Assembly: GCF_014831675.1 (NCBI RefSeq)
Contig: NZ_VJXY01000010.1
Span: forward strand, 103,586 to 167,585
Direction of reading: 5' to 3'
DNA: 64,000 nucleotides
Source: Komarekiella delphini-convector SJRDD-AB1
Lineage (GTDB): Bacteria > Cyanobacteriota > Cyanobacteriia > Cyanobacteriales > Nostocaceae
A program made the translations under genes and the position numbers. Each line of letters begins with the position of its first letter. The stretch's first letter is position 1. This document shows, piece after piece, positions 26,077 to 35,322 of the stretch. The notes under the pieces were generated by a model. It saw nothing but the letters and a program-made list of their open reading frames with translations, had not been told where the DNA came from and ran no database searches.

Positions 26077-26348
26077 TACCGATAATCACGCTCCATTTCA
26101 CCACTAAAAGAAGCAGCAACTTTGTAACCAATGCGAATACCGAAAAGTCGAGCAAATGGGTGTTTGTTACGCAAATATCGCGCCGATTCTATACCTATTT
26201 TGTCAACTACATATTCACCTGTTTCTATATCAATAATCACCATTTTACCGATGTTTTCTTCTTGTTCCACTTGTTGACGAATACTATTTTCGTATATTTC
26301 TCTGGCACGTTTTCCAACTTCTTCACTACTTAAAAAAATTGTTTGCAC
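26076..26348 (-). CDS. Small protein partnered with clan AA protease
   Basis: A 90-residue protein with the pattern GKMVIIDIETGEYVVD in the middle, followed by ARYLRNKHPFARLFGIRIGY. This sequence type is often encoded immediately before a clan AA aspartic protease in cyanobacteria. The two genes here overlap by one base. The N-terminal helix (EEVGKRAREIYENSI) and the small size recall antitoxins, so the pair may be a toxin-antitoxin-like or regulated-protease module. No enzymatic motif is visible. Its neighbours on the far side are the MazF-type pair and an RT fossil, which makes the stretch look like a small defence or addiction island. Confidence 0.7.
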   Translation of the reverse strand: MQTIFLSSEEVGKRAREIYENSIRQQVEQEENIGKMVIIDIETGEYVVDKIGIESARYLRNKHPFARLFGIRIGYKVAASFSGEMERDYR

Positions 26349-26576
26349 GCTCTTGCTCCCTAATTCCTGATTTGTATTAGATTCTATCTCAATACATAAT
26401 TATGTACGTTAGCAAGGCTCGCCCTATTCCAAGTCATCGTTTGAGAAGTCTTTGACGATTAATTAAGCTCATGATTAATGGTTAAGTTTTTGTCTTTCCT
26501 CTTACACTGAAAACAGCTAAATTCCACAATTACGATAAAAAAATTTATATAAGTTAGACTGAAGCACGAAACCTAA

Positions 26577-26964
26577 CGCTATAAAACTTTTGAGATTCCT
26601 AAAAAGTCTGGTGGTATTCGTAAGATATCAACTCCGGTAACTGCGCTTAAAATTATTTAGAAAAAACTTAATCAAGTCTTACAAACAGTGTATGAATTAA
26701 AACCATCAGTGCATGGGTTTGTGATGGGAAAAATATTGTAACTAATGCTCAAGCTCATACTAAAAAACGCTATGTTCTAAATCTTGTTATGATAAGCGAA
26801 AAAATACTGATTTGGATTTACCGCAAATATATGTAACTGTGCCAACTTCTGCCATAAAATCAGAGAATTTAAAGAAAATTGATGGCATATATGTTGATAT
26901 AAAAAATATAGAAAAGTTTGTAAGAGAGATATACAAAAGAGTTTGTAAAATATCTAACAATTAA
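26577..26964 (+). pseudogene. Decayed retron-type reverse transcriptase
   Basis: Translating from 26577 gives RYKTFEIPKKSGGIRKIST, then PVTALKII, an in-frame TAG (26658-26660), KKLNQVLQTVYELK, HGFVMGKNIVTNAQAH and RYVLNL. This follows RT motifs 1-2 of retron/group II-type enzymes. NAQAH fits the NAXXH motif of retron RTs between motifs 2 and 3. The YADD catalytic region is absent: after about 26780 the sequence jumps to another frame, which reads DLDLPQIYVTVPTSAIK to FVREIYKRVCKISNN before TAA at 26962. I cannot name this last part; it may be the gene's C-terminus or a neighbouring effector. The stop, the missing core and the frame change mark it as dead. Confidence 0.85.
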
Positions 26965-27073
26965 TCTAAATAAAATAATTTTTTCCCTTAAAGAGTTAAA
27001 AAAACGGTAGAGCAATAAATACTCTACCGTTTTCTAATTTTTTATTTGAGATTCAAATCCCAAATTTCAAATC

Positions 27074-29542
27074 TTACTCAACCACTTGGGGTAACAATTC
27101 CCGGCGCTGTTGAGAACTAACTTGGACAACGCCATTTTCATCGACATCAACAACGGCTGTATCGCCATCCTTGATGCGACCAGACAGAATTTCTTCTGCC
27201 AGACTATCTTCTAACAAGCGCATAATCGCTCGGCGTAAAGGTCTTGCGCCATAACTGGGGCTGTAACCTTCATCTATTAAGCGGTCTTTGAAGCGATCGG
27301 TGACTTCTAGGGTGATACCCTTTTCGGTCAGACGACCAAACACTTCTTTGAGCATAATTTCGGCGATTTGTGTCACCTCAGGCTTGCTCAACTGACGGAA
27401 GACGATAATTTCATCAAGTCGGTTGAGGAACTCTGGACGGAAGTACTGCTTGAGTTCTTCATTCACCAAAGAGCGAATCCGGTTGTAAGCTGACTCGGTG
27501 ACATCTTCGGAGAATTCAAAGCCGATACCGCTGCCGCCTTTTTCAATTACCTTAGAACCAATATTGGAAGTTAAAATCAGCAAGGTGTTCTTGAAATCCA
27601 CCGTGCGTCCCTTGGCATCGGTTAACCGACCGTCTTCCAAAATTTGCAGCAACATGTTAAATACATCGGGGTGCGCTTTTTCGATTTCGTCGAACAGCAC
27701 CACGGTGTAAGGACGTCGCCGCACGGCTTCGGTTAGCTGACCGCCTTCGTTATAACCAACATAACCAGGAGGCGAACCGATCAGTTTGCTGACGGTATGA
27801 CGCTCCATGTATTCCGACATATCTAAGCGGATCATTGCTTCTTCGGAACCGAAGAAGTAAGATGCCAATGATTTCGCCAACTCGGTTTTACCTACACCAG
27901 TAGGCCCGGAGAAGACAAAGCTGGCAATGGGTCGGTTGGGATTTTTTAAACCGACACGAGCGCGACGAATTGCCCGTGAAACTGCCCTCACAGCTTCGTC
28001 TTGACCAATGAGACGCTGATGCAGGGTGTCTTCCATGTGCAGCAGCTTTTCAGATTCAGATTCGGTGAGTTTGTTCACCGGAACCCCAGTCCAAGAAGCG
28101 ACAATATGAGCAATGTCTTCTTCTGTAACTACGGGTTCTTCGCTCTCTGTGCCAGCTGCATTGGTTTTGCTTTGAGCGATCGCGCGAATTTCGGCTTTGA
28201 TTTCCATTTCGCGATCGCGCAGTTCTCCTGCTCGGTCAAAATCTTGAGAGCGGACTGCATCGTCTTTTTCTTTTAAGATCTGACGCAGTTCTTTGTCTAA
28301 CTCTTTGGCTGCGGGTGGCAGTTGGGAGTTAATCAAGCGCACCCTAGAACCAGCTTCATCAATCAAGTCGATTGCTTTATCCGGGAGGTAGCGATCGCTG
28401 ATGTAACGGTCAGACAATTTAGCCGCCGCCACCAATGCTTCATCGGAGATTTTCAGTTTGTGGTGTTGCTCATAGCGCTCGCGCAGACCATACAAAATTT
28501 CAATTGTTTCGTCTACAGTGGGTTCGCCGACCATCACTGGCTGGAAACGACGCTCAAGAGCTGCATCTCGCTCGATGTGTTTGCGATATTCATCTAGCGT
28601 TGTCGCGCCGATGCACTGCAACTCACCTCTTGCCAAAGCTGGCTTGAGGATGTTTGCCGCATCAATAGCACCTTCTGCTGCACCTGCACCAATTAAGGTG
28701 TGAACTTCGTCAATTACAAGAATGACATTACCCGCAGAGCGGATTTCATCCATGATTTTTTTCAGACGTTCTTCAAATTCACCTCGATACTTGGTTCCTG
28801 CTACAAGCAAGCCGATATCTAGCGTCACCACACGCTTATCTTCCAGGATGTCAGGGACATCTTTGTTGGCAATACGTGATGCTAAACCTTCAGCGATCGC
28901 GGTTTTACCAACCCCTGGTTCCCCAATTAGCACTGGGTTATTTTTCGTCCGGCGACCCAATATCTGAATTACGCGCTCAATTTCTTTAGCACGTCCCACC
29001 ACTGGATCGAGCTTATTGTCTGTTGCCATTTGGGTGAGGTTCGAGCCAAATTCATCCAAAGTCGGGGTTTTTGTGCGACCGGATGAACCGCCTGGTGAAA
29101 CTTCAGCAGTTTCTCCCAACATGCGGATTACTTGAGTTCTTACCTTAGATAGATCCACACCGAGGTTTTCTAGCACCCTGGCTGCTACACCTTCCCCTTC
29201 TCGGATTAGGCCCAACAGCAGATGCTCGGTGCCAATGTAGTTATGCCCCAATTGGCGTGCTTCTTCCAAGGATAGTTCTAAAACTCTCTTTGCCCGTGGC
29301 GTAAACGGAATTTCCACGGCAACAAAGCCTGAGCCTCGTCCTATAATTTTTTCAACTTCAATTCGAGCATCTTTAAGATTGACACCCATTGATTTCAGCA
29401 CCTTGGCGGCCACACCCGTGCCTTCACCAATCAGACCCAGGAGGATCTGCTCAGTGCCGACAAAATTGTGGCCTAAACGGCGGGCCTCTTCTTGGGCCAG
29501 CATGATTACCTTAATGGCTTTTTCTGTGAAGCGTTCAAACAT
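27074..29542 (-). CDS. clpC: ATP-dependent Clp protease ATPase subunit ClpC
   Basis: An AAA+ unfoldase of 822 residues that feeds proteins to ClpP. I take the start as the ATG at 29542 ([14 protein letters not shown]), the normal ClpC N-terminus; the frame runs 16 codons further upstream without support. The two Clp-N repeats are followed by AAA-1 (Walker [14 protein letters not shown]), a UVR-type coiled-coil segment ([16 protein letters not shown]) and AAA-2 ([12 protein letters not shown]). The protein ends in an acidic tail. The middle segment and the overall size separate it from ClpB. In cyanobacteria ClpC is essential and also acts at membranes in protein import or quality control. The gene is monocistronic here. 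Confidence 0.97.
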   Translation of the reverse strand: MFERFTEKAIKVIMLAQEEARRLGHNFVGTEQILLGLIGEGTGVAAKVLKSMGVNLKDARIEVEKIIGRGSGFVAVEIPFTPRAKRVLELSLEEARQLGHNYIGTEHLLLGLIREGEGVAARVLENLGVDLSKVRTQVIRMLGETAEVSPGGSSGRTKTPTLDEFGSNLTQMATDNKLDPVVGRAKEIERVIQILGRRTKNNPVLIGEPGVGKTAIAEGLASRIANKDVPDILEDKRVVTLDIGLLVAGTKYRGEFEERLKKIMDEIRSAGNVILVIDEVHTLIGAGAAEGAIDAANILKPALARGELQCIGATTLDEYRKHIERDAALERRFQPVMVGEPTVDETIEILYGLRERYEQHHKLKISDEALVAAAKLSDRYISDRYLPDKAIDLIDEAGSRVRLINSQLPPAAKELDKELRQILKEKDDAVRSQDFDRAGELRDREMEIKAEIRAIAQSKTNAAGTESEEPVVTEEDIAHIVASWTGVPVNKLTESESEKLLHMEDTLHQRLIGQDEAVRAVSRAIRRARVGLKNPNRPIASFVFSGPTGVGKTELAKSLASYFFGSEEAMIRLDMSEYMERHTVSKLIGSPPGYVGYNEGGQLTEAVRRRPYTVVLFDEIEKAHPDVFNMLLQILEDGRLTDAKGRTVDFKNTLLILTSNIGSKVIEKGGSGIGFEFSEDVTESAYNRIRSLVNEELKQYFRPEFLNRLDEIIVFRQLSKPEVTQIAEIMLKEVFGRLTEKGITLEVTDRFKDRLIDEGYSPSYGARPLRRAIMRLLEDSLAEEILSGRIKDGDTAVVDVDENGVVQVSSQQRRELLPQVVE

Positions 29543-30120
29543 GGCATTTTTCCCATCACCTGCGTCGTGCCGGTACGCTGATTTTAGCACAGGCTAAGCT
29601 TTTGGACGCCTGTATAAAGATTATAGACATCCAAAAGCTTCTCACCCAGGTTAATGTGGTAATTGCTAACTATTAATTACTCTTATATGGCTAGTGTACT
29701 GAGGAGCTTGATTTTACCAGCGTTTTAGCATTGATTACAAACAACTGATTGCTGTATTGAGTGTTTGTTAAGCTCATCCCAAACGTTAACAATTATCAAA
29801 TATATTTCATAATGTCAATGTTATGCTCATAATAATAAGATTTAGTTATTAAAAAACAAGCATCAATAGATTATTCAAATTTAAATAGGCATGTCAAGAT
29901 GGCCCTTTTTTGCTGAAGGTGGTCAAATGTTAAGTAAAAGCTACCAGACGTTGCTATTCTTTCGCTGATGTTACGTCAGGAGAAACAACTAAGGTGGCAA
30001 ATTTGACTACAGACACAAAAGAAGATTGGCAAAACAAATGTATTTACATGAATTTTTAGCTAAATTAGCTAACTTTGCAACTGTAGGAAAAAATACTTAT
30101 AATATTGGGTTTATCTCAAC
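29543..30120. other. Intergenic region upstream of clpC
   Basis: 578 bases, AT-rich. They should contain the clpC promoter; rimI ends at the far side. A lone 14-base match to the E1 repeat end (TTAAGCTCATCCCA) lies at 29768-29781 and may be a remnant. An AGGAG-led open frame of 22 codons around 29995-30060 is too short to call. Confidence 0.5.
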
Positions 30121-30672
30121 TCAGTCAAAAATTAACTGCCAAGAGGATTTGCTGAGGCGATCGCTAACTAAGTTACGCCAATTTGCCAAAGTTGCTTGAA
30201 ATTGCGGCTCTTGCAGGTCGCAAATCCAAAGAATTAGCGCATCCTCACCGTTGTCTTGGTAATAACGCCGACGCCGCCCAGCTGTTTTGAAGCCAAATTT
30301 TTGGTATAAAGATATGGCTGCTAAGTTGGAAGCTCGGACTTCGAGGGTAGCTCGCTCCAAGCCGCGATCGCAAGCTGTATTTATGAGTGAATATAGTAAA
30401 GCCTGCCCCAAACCTTGACGGTGATATTGGGGATGAACTGCCAAAATTGTAATGTGGGCTTCCTCTAAAATTGACCAAAAGCAACCCATTGCCAGCAGCC
30501 TCGAATTCGAGAGAGGGGAAAATAAACCCAGCAAATCGCTGTTGGGACTGTCCAACTCTCGTTGGTAGGCATCCATTGTCCACAAGCCACCAAAACAGGC
30601 TTGATCGAGTTCTAGCAATGCACTCAGATGCTCTGACGTCAGGAATTTAAGTTCTAAGTCTAATGAGATCAC
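30121..30672 (-). CDS. rimI: GNAT acetyltransferase, RimI-like
   Basis: A 183-residue N-acetyltransferase. The GNAT core is clear: HITILAVHPQYHRQGLGQALL carries the acetyl-CoA loop (Q-x-x-G-x-G/A), and LEVRASNLAAISLYQKFGF is the RimI signature. RimI acetylates the N-terminal alanine of ribosomal protein S18 and, in many bacteria, other proteins. The N-terminal segment contains DQACFGGLW, as in other cyanobacterial RimI. It is divergent from lysA, with 92 bases between. Substrate specificity is inferred from the family. Confidence 0.88.
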   Translation of the reverse strand: MISLDLELKFLTSEHLSALLELDQACFGGLWTMDAYQRELDSPNSDLLGLFSPLSNSRLLAMGCFWSILEEAHITILAVHPQYHRQGLGQALLYSLINTACDRGLERATLEVRASNLAAISLYQKFGFKTAGRRRRYYQDNGEDALILWICDLQEPQFQATLANWRNLVSDRLSKSSWQLIFD

Positions 30673-30764
30673 ATTTATTGAATAAGATTACAAACCCTTT
30701 GTAAACTGGGAATCGGGAGACTTAACTTACGCCCGTAATTTGAACAAGGAAAACTATTATAGTT

Positions 30765-32177
30765 ATGGTATCGACTCACCCCACTGGGGTTAAACATTCT
30801 GGAAGTCAATATTTACCTCAAACCAGCACCAATGCCAATCTTTCGCCCAATCAAGAAATTTTACCCTTAAGTGCCAGAGTTCATAATCATGACTTCCTGG
30901 AAATTGGTGGGTGTGATGTTACAACTCTAGTTAAAAGATTTGGTTCGCCTTTATATATTTTAGATGAAGAAACCCTACGTTCGGCTTGTCAGCAATATCG
31001 AGATGCTTTCAAGCAATACTACAAGGGTGAATCTCAAGTACTGTATGCCTCAAAAGCTTGGAATTGTTTAGCAGTTTGTGCGATCGCGGCATCAGAAGGA
31101 TTAGGAATAGATGTAGCATCTGGTGGAGAACTCTACACCGCCCTGCAAGCGGGTGTCAGTCCTGATAAAATCTACCTCCATAACAATAACAAGTCTCGTG
31201 AAGAGTTAATTTTTGCCATAGAATCCGGTTGCACTATTGTGGTGGATAACTGGCACGAGTTACGCACTTTGGTAGAAATTGTAGAGACTTTGTATACAAA
31301 GTCTCTATCACAAAATCCTCGGTTACTACTGCGATTGACTCCAGGTATTGAATGTCACACGCATGAATATATCCGCACAGGACAACTAGATAGTAAATTT
31401 GGCTTTGATCCTAACCAGCTAGAAGAATTGTTTAGTTTTATCAGCAAGCAATCTGCCCTTAACTGTGTGGGGTTACATGCTCATATCGGTTCTCAAATTT
31501 TTGAGCGCCAACCGCATCGGGATTTAGCTGCTCTCATGGTGCAGTGGTTGCAGGAAGCGGCAAAGTATGGTTTAAAACTGACAGAGTTAAACGTTGGTGG
31601 CGGTTTAGGGATTAAGTACATAGAATCAGACGACCCCCCCAGCATAGAAGAGTGGGTAAAACCGATTTGTGAAGTAATTCAACAAACTTGTGCAGTTGAG
31701 AATCTGCCTTTACCGAAGTTGCTGTGTGAACCGGGGCGATCGCTAATTGCCACAGCTTGCGTCACTGCCTATACTATTGGTTCATCCAAAGTCATTCCCG
31801 AAATTCGTACCTATGTGGCAGTTGACGGAGGAATGTCTGACAATCCCCGCCCCATTACTTACCAAGCAGTTTATCGAGCAGTAGTTGCCAATAAAATGTC
31901 TTCTCCTCTGACAGAAACCGTCACAATTGCTGGTAAACATTGTGAATCAGGAGATATTCTGGTTAAAAACGCTCTACTGCCAAAAACAGAACCACAGGAT
32001 ATTCTCGTAGTTATGGGAACTGGTGCGTACAATTACAGTATGGCATCTAACTACAACCGCTTACCTCGACCGGCAGCAGTTGTAGTGGCGAATGGCGAAG
32101 CAAATTTAATTTTGCAACGCGAAACTTATCAAGATTTAATTCGACAAGATTGCCTACCACAAAGACTAAAGAGTTAG
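30765..32177 (+). CDS. lysA: Diaminopimelate decarboxylase
   Basis: A 470-residue PLP enzyme of fold type III that forms lysine from meso-diaminopimelate, the last step of lysine synthesis. The PLP lysine is Lys97 in YASKAWN; the glycine-rich phosphate loop GGGLG and the C-terminal CESGD box with the catalytic cysteine are present. The N-terminus has an extension of about 40 residues, usual for cyanobacteria. Codons 173-181 carry a 26-bp perfect palindrome (31282-31307) that adds or replaces the residues around VETLYTKSLS. The reading frame is unbroken, so the enzyme should be functional. It lies upstream of cdaA and uppS on the same strand but 263 bases away. Confidence 0.96.
   Translation: MVSTHPTGVKHSGSQYLPQTSTNANLSPNQEILPLSARVHNHDFLEIGGCDVTTLVKRFGSPLYILDEETLRSACQQYRDAFKQYYKGESQVLYASKAWNCLAVCAIAASEGLGIDVASGGELYTALQAGVSPDKIYLHNNNKSREELIFAIESGCTIVVDNWHELRTLVEIVETLYTKSLSQNPRLLLRLTPGIECHTHEYIRTGQLDSKFGFDPNQLEELFSFISKQSALNCVGLHAHIGSQIFERQPHRDLAALMVQWLQEAAKYGLKLTELNVGGGLGIKYIESDDPPSIEEWVKPICEVIQQTCAVENLPLPKLLCEPGRSLIATACVTAYTIGSSKVIPEIRTYVAVDGGMSDNPRPITYQAVYRAVVANKMSSPLTETVTIAGKHCESGDILVKNALLPKTEPQDILVVMGTGAYNYSMASNYNRLPRPAAVVVANGEANLILQRETYQDLIRQDCLPQRLKS
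31282..31307. repeat. Palindromic element inside lysA
   Basis: The arms TAGAGACTTTGTA and TACAAAGTCTCTA form a 26-bp perfect palindrome within coding sequence. The outer GTAGAGAC and GTCTCTA resemble the ends of the dispersed palindromes at 3236 and 41743, so this may be a family member inserted in frame. Confidence 0.75.
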
Positions 32178-32189
32178 TCATTTGTCCCC

Positions 32190-32226
32190 GAAGTTCTAGA
32201 TCGGAGGAAGCCTCCGCTCAGACTTC
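32190..32226. repeat. REP-like hairpin, copy 2
   Basis: The stem CGGAGG-AAG-CCTCCG is enclosed by GAAGT ... ACTTC and shares the flanks AAGTTCT and CTCAGACTT with the copy at 23756-23795. It lies just after lysA. Confidence 0.7.
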
Positions 32227-32440
32227 TTTCTTGGTCATTAGTCATTAGCCAGGAACTAAACCCCGTCTATTTTGAAACCTAGAGTTTTTAAAGAGAGTAT
32301 ATTATTCTGTCGTGGCTTGAGTTTTGAGCTTTAGCCTCATTACAAAAAACTACGGTTTTCACAGTAGACGCGGTTTAATTACAAATGACAAATGACAAAT
32401 GACTAACTGTAATTAGAGGCAAAAGTGTAATCCAGATGTC

Positions 32441-33364
32441 ATGAGAGATTGGTGGAAGCAATGGCTGACAAACCTAGGATGGTCACAGTCCTTGCTGCTT
32501 GGGACTCTGGATATCACGTTAGTTCTGGCGCTGACGTACATGATACTAGTTATTATTAGTGAGCGTCGGACACTGTGGATGGTGCGGGGGTTTATTATCT
32601 TAATGCTAGCCTCAGCACTAAGTGGCAGATTGGGTCTACCTCTGCTGAGTTTTGTATTAGAAAAGTTGGTAATTGGTTGTGCTGTAGCGATGGCAGTTGC
32701 TTTACAGTCAGAGTTTCGTAGGTTTTTAGAACAATTGGGACGTGGTGAATTCCGCCAGTTATTTCAACCTTCAAGTCTGGCAATCCCCAAGTCTGATAGT
32801 GTAATTGATGAAATAGTCGAGGCTGTGAAAGAATTGTCAAAAAACCGCATTGGAGCTTTACTAATTTTGGAAACCACAGGCCCAATTGATGAGCGAGATT
32901 TTTCTGTGCCTGGAGTAAAGCTAAATGCAGAAGTTTCTAAGGAACTGATACAGACAATCTTTCAACCGAAAACTTTGTTACACGATGGAGCAACATTGAT
33001 CCGTGGTTCACGGATTGTGTCATCGGGTATAATTTTACCACTTTCGGGACGCACAGCCTCGCGCCAGTTGGGAACACGCCACCGGGCGGCGATGGGAATT
33101 ACTGAGCGAGTCGAAAATTGCATTTGTGTCGTTGTGTCAGAAGAAACGGGTTCTATTTCCTTAGCGGAACGAGGAACCCTAAATAGACCGCTGACGATTA
33201 GGAAGCTAAAAGAGTCATTAGATGCTCAATTGTCTCCAACGGTGGATCGGGAAGCTGTCGCTCCAGGTCTGTTAAGTTTGGCTCGTCAGATAGGTGGGAA
33301 GGCACTAGCACTGGTTTCACGTTTGCTCGGATTACCATCGACCGCTTCTCGAGATAAAAAATGA
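32441..33364 (+). CDS. cdaA: Diadenylate cyclase CdaA
   Basis: A 307-residue membrane enzyme that joins two ATP into c-di-AMP, a second messenger of osmotic balance and cell-wall control. Three membrane helices (about residues 18-40, 48-62, 68-90) precede the DAC domain. The catalytic DGA (182-184) and RHR (213-215) motifs are intact, in HDGATLIRG and GTRHRAA. No CdaR-like regulator follows, which agrees with cyanobacteria. Its stop overlaps the uppS start by four bases (ATGA), so the two are translationally coupled. Confidence 0.95.
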   Translation: MRDWWKQWLTNLGWSQSLLLGTLDITLVLALTYMILVIISERRTLWMVRGFIILMLASALSGRLGLPLLSFVLEKLVIGCAVAMAVALQSEFRRFLEQLGRGEFRQLFQPSSLAIPKSDSVIDEIVEAVKELSKNRIGALLILETTGPIDERDFSVPGVKLNAEVSKELIQTIFQPKTLLHDGATLIRGSRIVSSGIILPLSGRTASRQLGTRHRAAMGITERVENCICVVVSEETGSISLAERGTLNRPLTIRKLKESLDAQLSPTVDREAVAPGLLSLARQIGGKALALVSRLLGLPSTASRDKK

Positions 33365-34110
33365 CAGTACAAGAAACTAAATTGCAAGATTTGCCCATTG
33401 ACTTGAAACGAGAACTGCTACCCAAGCACGTTGCGGTAATTATGGATGGCAATGGTCGATGGGCTAAACGTCAAGGTCTACCCCGAATTATGGGGCATAA
33501 AGCTGGTGTAGATGCTCTTAAGGATTTGCTCCGTTGTTGTAAAGATTGGGGAATTCAAGCGCTGACAGCTTATGCTTTTTCGACAGAGAACTGGAAAAGG
33601 CCTCAAGAAGAGGTAGATTTTTTAATGACTCTGTTCCAAAGAGTTTTGCGCCAAGAACTGCGAGAAATGGTAGAGGAGAACGTTCAAATTCAGTTTGTCG
33701 GAAATTTGCAGGCCCTACCGCGATCGCTCCAACGGGAAATTTCTCGTTCAATGGAAGAAACTAGGAATAATCCTGGTATCCGGTTTACAGTCGCAACCAA
33801 TTATGGCGGACGCCAGGAGATTATCCAAGCTTGCCGAGCAATCGCCGAAAAAGTCCAACAAGGTTTGTTACAACCTCATGAAATTAATGAAGAAGTGTTT
33901 GAGAGCCATCTCTACACAGCAGGAATAGCTGACCCAGATTTGCTAATCCGTACCAGTGGAGAAATGCGCCTCTCGAATTTCCTTCTCTGGCAAATGGCTT
34001 ATGGAGAAATGTACATAACAGAGACTCTCTGGCCAGATTTCGACCGTACTGAATTTCACCGCGCCTTGTGTGCCTACCAACAACGGGAGCGGCGATTTGG
34101 GAAAGTCTAG
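33361..34110 (+). CDS. uppS: Isoprenyl transferase (undecaprenyl diphosphate synthase)
   Basis: A 249-residue cis-prenyltransferase that makes the C55 lipid carrier for peptidoglycan and other surface glycans. Asp29 in [12 protein letters not shown] binds the magnesium-diphosphate; the signature [16 protein letters not shown] is complete. It acts at the membrane face. Coupling with cdaA places lipid-carrier supply and c-di-AMP synthesis in one transcript, an arrangement seen in other cyanobacteria. Immediately downstream lie heptad repeats (34111-34256). Confidence 0.97.
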   Translation: MTVQETKLQDLPIDLKRELLPKHVAVIMDGNGRWAKRQGLPRIMGHKAGVDALKDLLRCCKDWGIQALTAYAFSTENWKRPQEEVDFLMTLFQRVLRQELREMVEENVQIQFVGNLQALPRSLQREISRSMEETRNNPGIRFTVATNYGGRQEIIQACRAIAEKVQQGLLQPHEINEEVFESHLYTAGIADPDLLIRTSGEMRLSNFLLWQMAYGEMYITETLWPDFDRTEFHRALCAYQQRERRFGKV

Positions 34111-34256
34111 GGATTGGGGACTGGGGACTGGGGACTGGGGATTGGGGATTGGGAAGAAATTTTTCCATTTTCCCCCTCTGCCCCTCTGCCCCCTCTGCCC
34201 CTCTGCCCCCTCTGCCCCTCTTCCCCCTCTGCCCCTCTTCCCCTCTTCCCCTCCTC
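34111..34256. repeat. Two heptad repeat tracts
   Basis: GGGGACT-type heptads (about 34115-34153) are followed by a CCCCTCT/CCCTCTG-type tract (about 34171-34256). They fill the gap between uppS and the convergent DUF3143 gene. Open frames through them are meaningless low-complexity sequence. Confidence 0.85.
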
Positions 34257-34258
34257 TT

Positions 34259-34531
34259 CTACGGGCCAGAAAACACGGCTTGTTCTATGTCTTCTCGACT
34301 AAGGGAATACTTGAACGAGCGTTGGATATCTTGCCCATCTTCTCCAGATTGGATGTATCGCACAATAATTTGCTCAATATCAAGCCAGAGTTCAGCTTGC
34401 CAACTGGGACGCTGCACGTGCCAGCAATGGCGCTGTGTTTCATCTTGTTGACAGCCTTGGCTTTTGAGCCATTGCTCAATTTGCGGCAGAGGATGGTTAT
34501 ATAAAGGAGTGTCAGAGGGAAGAAAAGACAT
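34259..34531 (-). CDS. DUF3143 protein
   Basis: A cyanobacterial protein of 90 residues. The family pattern is clear: DTPLYNHPLPQIEQWLKSQGC, WHVQRPSWQAELWLDIEQI and, at the end, IQRSFKYSLSREDIEQAV. I use the ATG at 34531; a TTG two codons upstream is possible. The function is unknown. It follows the small J-protein gene by 51 bases on the same strand, and the two likely share a transcript, which hints at a chaperone-linked role. Confidence 0.85.
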   Translation of the reverse strand: MSFLPSDTPLYNHPLPQIEQWLKSQGCQQDETQRHCWHVQRPSWQAELWLDIEQIIVRYIQSGEDGQDIQRSFKYSLSREDIEQAVFSGP

Positions 34532-34582
34532 AAGCAATAGAGAATTTTACTTAGAAATAATTAACAAAAATATTGTTTAATT

Positions 34583-35137
34583 TTAATCTTTAATTTCGCT
34601 TGGGGTAGTAGGTGGCGAAAAGTTAGTAATCTGCTGTTGTAATGGAGGCGGTTGCAGCAGTTGCGTTTGAAAGGCAGCATCACCGCGCGTTAAACCAATG
34701 GCGATCGCTAGCAGCAGACAACCCAAAAAGGTCAACAATAGAATAAACAAAACAAAAATTTCGCCAGAGGAGAGGGGGCGATCGCTGGCATCGAGGTAAG
34801 CTGATTTAGACCAGTCATGGGAACGGGAGACGGGATGATTCAAGTCGGGGGGTGCTTGAATTACTCCAAAGCGGGAATAGCCAATTTTTAAATCGTAACT
34901 TAATCGTCGTTCTGGGCTGCTCAGGGTAGCGTAGGCTTCATTGATTTGCTGAAATTTAGCAATAGCAACAGTAGTAGACAATTCTGTAGTGTCAGGATGA
35001 TAGCGTTTGCTCAGTTCTCGATAAGCACGACGAATATCGATTACCGATGCCGAGGGATGCAGTCCTAGCAGGGAGTAATAAGTGGGTTCACTGCGTTTTG
35101 GCATTGCCCCATTGTGATTCACGGCTGTTTGAGTCAC
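34583..35137 (-). CDS. Membrane-anchored J-domain protein
   Basis: A 184-residue protein. A J domain lies at about residues 18-85 with the HPD tripeptide in SKRYHPDTTEL, which stimulates DnaK ATPase. A linker follows, then one membrane helix (about 130-152, LFILLLTFLGCLLLAIAIGL) and a Gln/Pro-rich tail. It would recruit DnaK to a membrane, possibly the thylakoid. It is in line with dnaJ and dnaK upstream and DUF3143 downstream, all on the minus strand. Gaps of 185-302 bases mean separate promoters are possible. Confidence 0.88.
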   Translation of the reverse strand: MTQTAVNHNGAMPKRSEPTYYSLLGLHPSASVIDIRRAYRELSKRYHPDTTELSTTVAIAKFQQINEAYATLSSPERRLSYDLKIGYSRFGVIQAPPDLNHPVSRSHDWSKSAYLDASDRPLSSGEIFVLFILLLTFLGCLLLAIAIGLTRGDAAFQTQLLQPPPLQQQITNFSPPTTPSEIKD

Positions 35138-35322
35138 CTTGCGATCGCGCTTTTTCTATCATTGTAAACCTCTCAAGTCCACAGCACGCGAGTCTCCTAT
35201 GTCTAACTCAAATGGAATAGCCTTTAGATGCATTCGAGCGAGCGTGTTATTACGATGGTTGGATAATAAAGTCTAGTTCTCTTTGATGCATCTGTATAAA
35301 GACTATTTAGCTGATATAGTCT

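Noticed and set aside
28001-28967. Several open frames antisense to clpC
   Set aside because: They are shadows of the conserved clpC coding sequence, with no start signals or domains.
29768-29781. TTAAGCTCATCCCA as a fourth E1 copy
   Set aside because: Only the 14-base border matches; the following sequence does not resemble E1. It may be a remnant but cannot be shown.
34068-34504. Three overlapping open frames over the uppS end and DUF3143
   Set aside because: They read heptad repeats and the antisense of DUF3143, giving low-complexity Pro/Leu/Cys sequence.
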